This document shows positions 32,443 through 32,841 of a stretch of 32,841 nucleotides of DNA, piece after piece. Source of the stretch: Gammaproteobacteria bacterium UBA1119 (lineage in GTDB: Bacteria; Pseudomonadota; Gammaproteobacteria; Pseudomonadales; Azotimanducaceae); contig DCBA01000093.1 of NCBI GenBank assembly GCA_002313255.1, forward strand, positions 1 to 32,841. Reading direction: 5' to 3'. The notes beneath the pieces are model-generated. The model was given only the letters and a program-made list of their open reading frames with translations, was not told where the DNA came from and ran no database searches. The position numbers were made by a program, and so were the translations under genes. Numbering within the stretch: position 1 is the first letter of the stretch; each line of letters starts with the position of its first letter.

Positions 32443-32841
32443 ATGTCCGAAAAACATGAAATTGAAGCGTTGTTCGAGAACAACCGGCAGTGGGTGTCAG
32501 AAATCACCCGCGACGATCCTGTTTTTTTTGCGCGAACGGCGTCTCAACAAGCGCCAAAATACCTCTGGATTGGTTGCTCGGACAGCCGTGTTACCCCTAA
32601 TCAAATCACGGGATTGCCGCCCGGACAGTTGTTCGTCCATCGTAATGTCGCCAACGTCGTGTCAGAAACCGACCTTAACTGTATGTCCGTCGTCGATTTC
32701 GCGCTGCGGATACTTGAGGTTCGCCACATCATCGCCTGCGGTCATTATGACTGCGCGGGCGTTCATGCCGCTATAGACAACGTCATGGAGGGTCCGCTGA
32801 ACCATTGGCTTGATGGCATTAGCGAACTTTGGGAGCTCAAC
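32443..32841 (+). CDS. can: Beta-class carbonic anhydrase (5' part, truncated by window end)
   Basis: The first 133 residues, running off the window end. The zinc-site motifs are complete: C45-x-D47-x-R49 in WIGCSDSRVTP, and H101-x-x-C104 in ACGHYDCAG. GQLFVHRNVANVV and the MSVVDFALRIL segment are also family hallmarks. The spacing from the start equals that of E. coli Can within a few residues. It interconverts CO2 and bicarbonate in the cytoplasm. The gene lies 28 bp after the metallophosphoesterase on the same strand. The symbol is assigned by similarity to Can. Confidence 0.95.
   Translation, partial: MSEKHEIEALFENNRQWVSEITRDDPVFFARTASQQAPKYLWIGCSDSRVTPNQITGLPPGQLFVHRNVANVVSETDLNCMSVVDFALRILEVRHIIACGHYDCAGVHAAIDNVMEGPLNHWLDGISELWELN

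Overview
The window is about 33 kb of gene-dense bacterial DNA of roughly balanced GC content. I see no tRNA, rRNA, CRISPR array, integrase or transposase. The gene set is catabolic and oxidative: a Baeyer-Villiger monooxygenase, a carotenoid oxygenase, TauD and PhyH dioxygenases, a CmcJ-like oxygenase, a PQQ quinohemoprotein, flavin amine oxidases and two GcvT-type proteins. Together with two selenoproteins this suggests an aerobic, probably marine, uncultured proteobacterium, perhaps a gammaproteobacterium. That placement is inference.

Layout. 1-708 (+): 3' part of a GcvT-family gene. 775-1536 (+): a SnoaL-AraC regulator. 1645-5705 (-): a compact operon of MOSC protein, lipoprotein, omega-aminotransferase and methylmalonate/malonate-semialdehyde dehydrogenase, which fits beta-alanine breakdown to acetyl-CoA. 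6046-7500 (+): carotenoid oxygenase, convergent with a Baeyer-Villiger monooxygenase (7622-9256, -). 9359-9588 (-): a small frameshifted ORF. 9608-16521 (+): CmcJ-like oxygenase, secreted beta-propeller-like protein, dimethylglycine/sarcosine dehydrogenase-like FAD-GcvT fusion, amidohydrolase and a CobW GTPase overlapping it. 16518-16931 (-): a truncated second amidohydrolase. Then PhzF-like (+) and nitroreductase (-). 19149-22400 (+): TauD, PhyH and a selenocysteine-containing GrdB/PrdB-like protein, followed by a BFD-like ferredoxin (-), a small lipoprotein (+), an esterase (-), the PQQ quinohemoprotein (+), a cupin and an FAD oxidoreductase (-), and a serine hydrolase (+). 30035-32841 (+): a selenocysteine peroxiredoxin-DsbD-alpha fusion, a membrane metallophosphoesterase and the start of a beta-carbonic anhydrase.

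The most important result is that two genes that look broken by an in-frame TGA are best read as selenoproteins. At 21702 the TGA gives a U-P-L-C motif in a protein related to the selenoprotein B subunit of glycine and D-proline reductases. At 30251 the TGA gives a U-P-P-C motif at the redox site of an AhpC/thioredoxin-like domain fused to a DsbD-alpha-like domain. In both cases the frame is unchanged across the TGA, protein homology continues directly through it, the Sec sits in a UxxC redox motif, and a bacterial SECIS-like hairpin lies at the right distance downstream. A selenoprotein B homologue beside oxygen-dependent dioxygenases cannot be the classical anaerobic Stickland reductase. This TauD-PhyH-SelB-like-ferredoxin neighbourhood is the best candidate here for an undescribed system.
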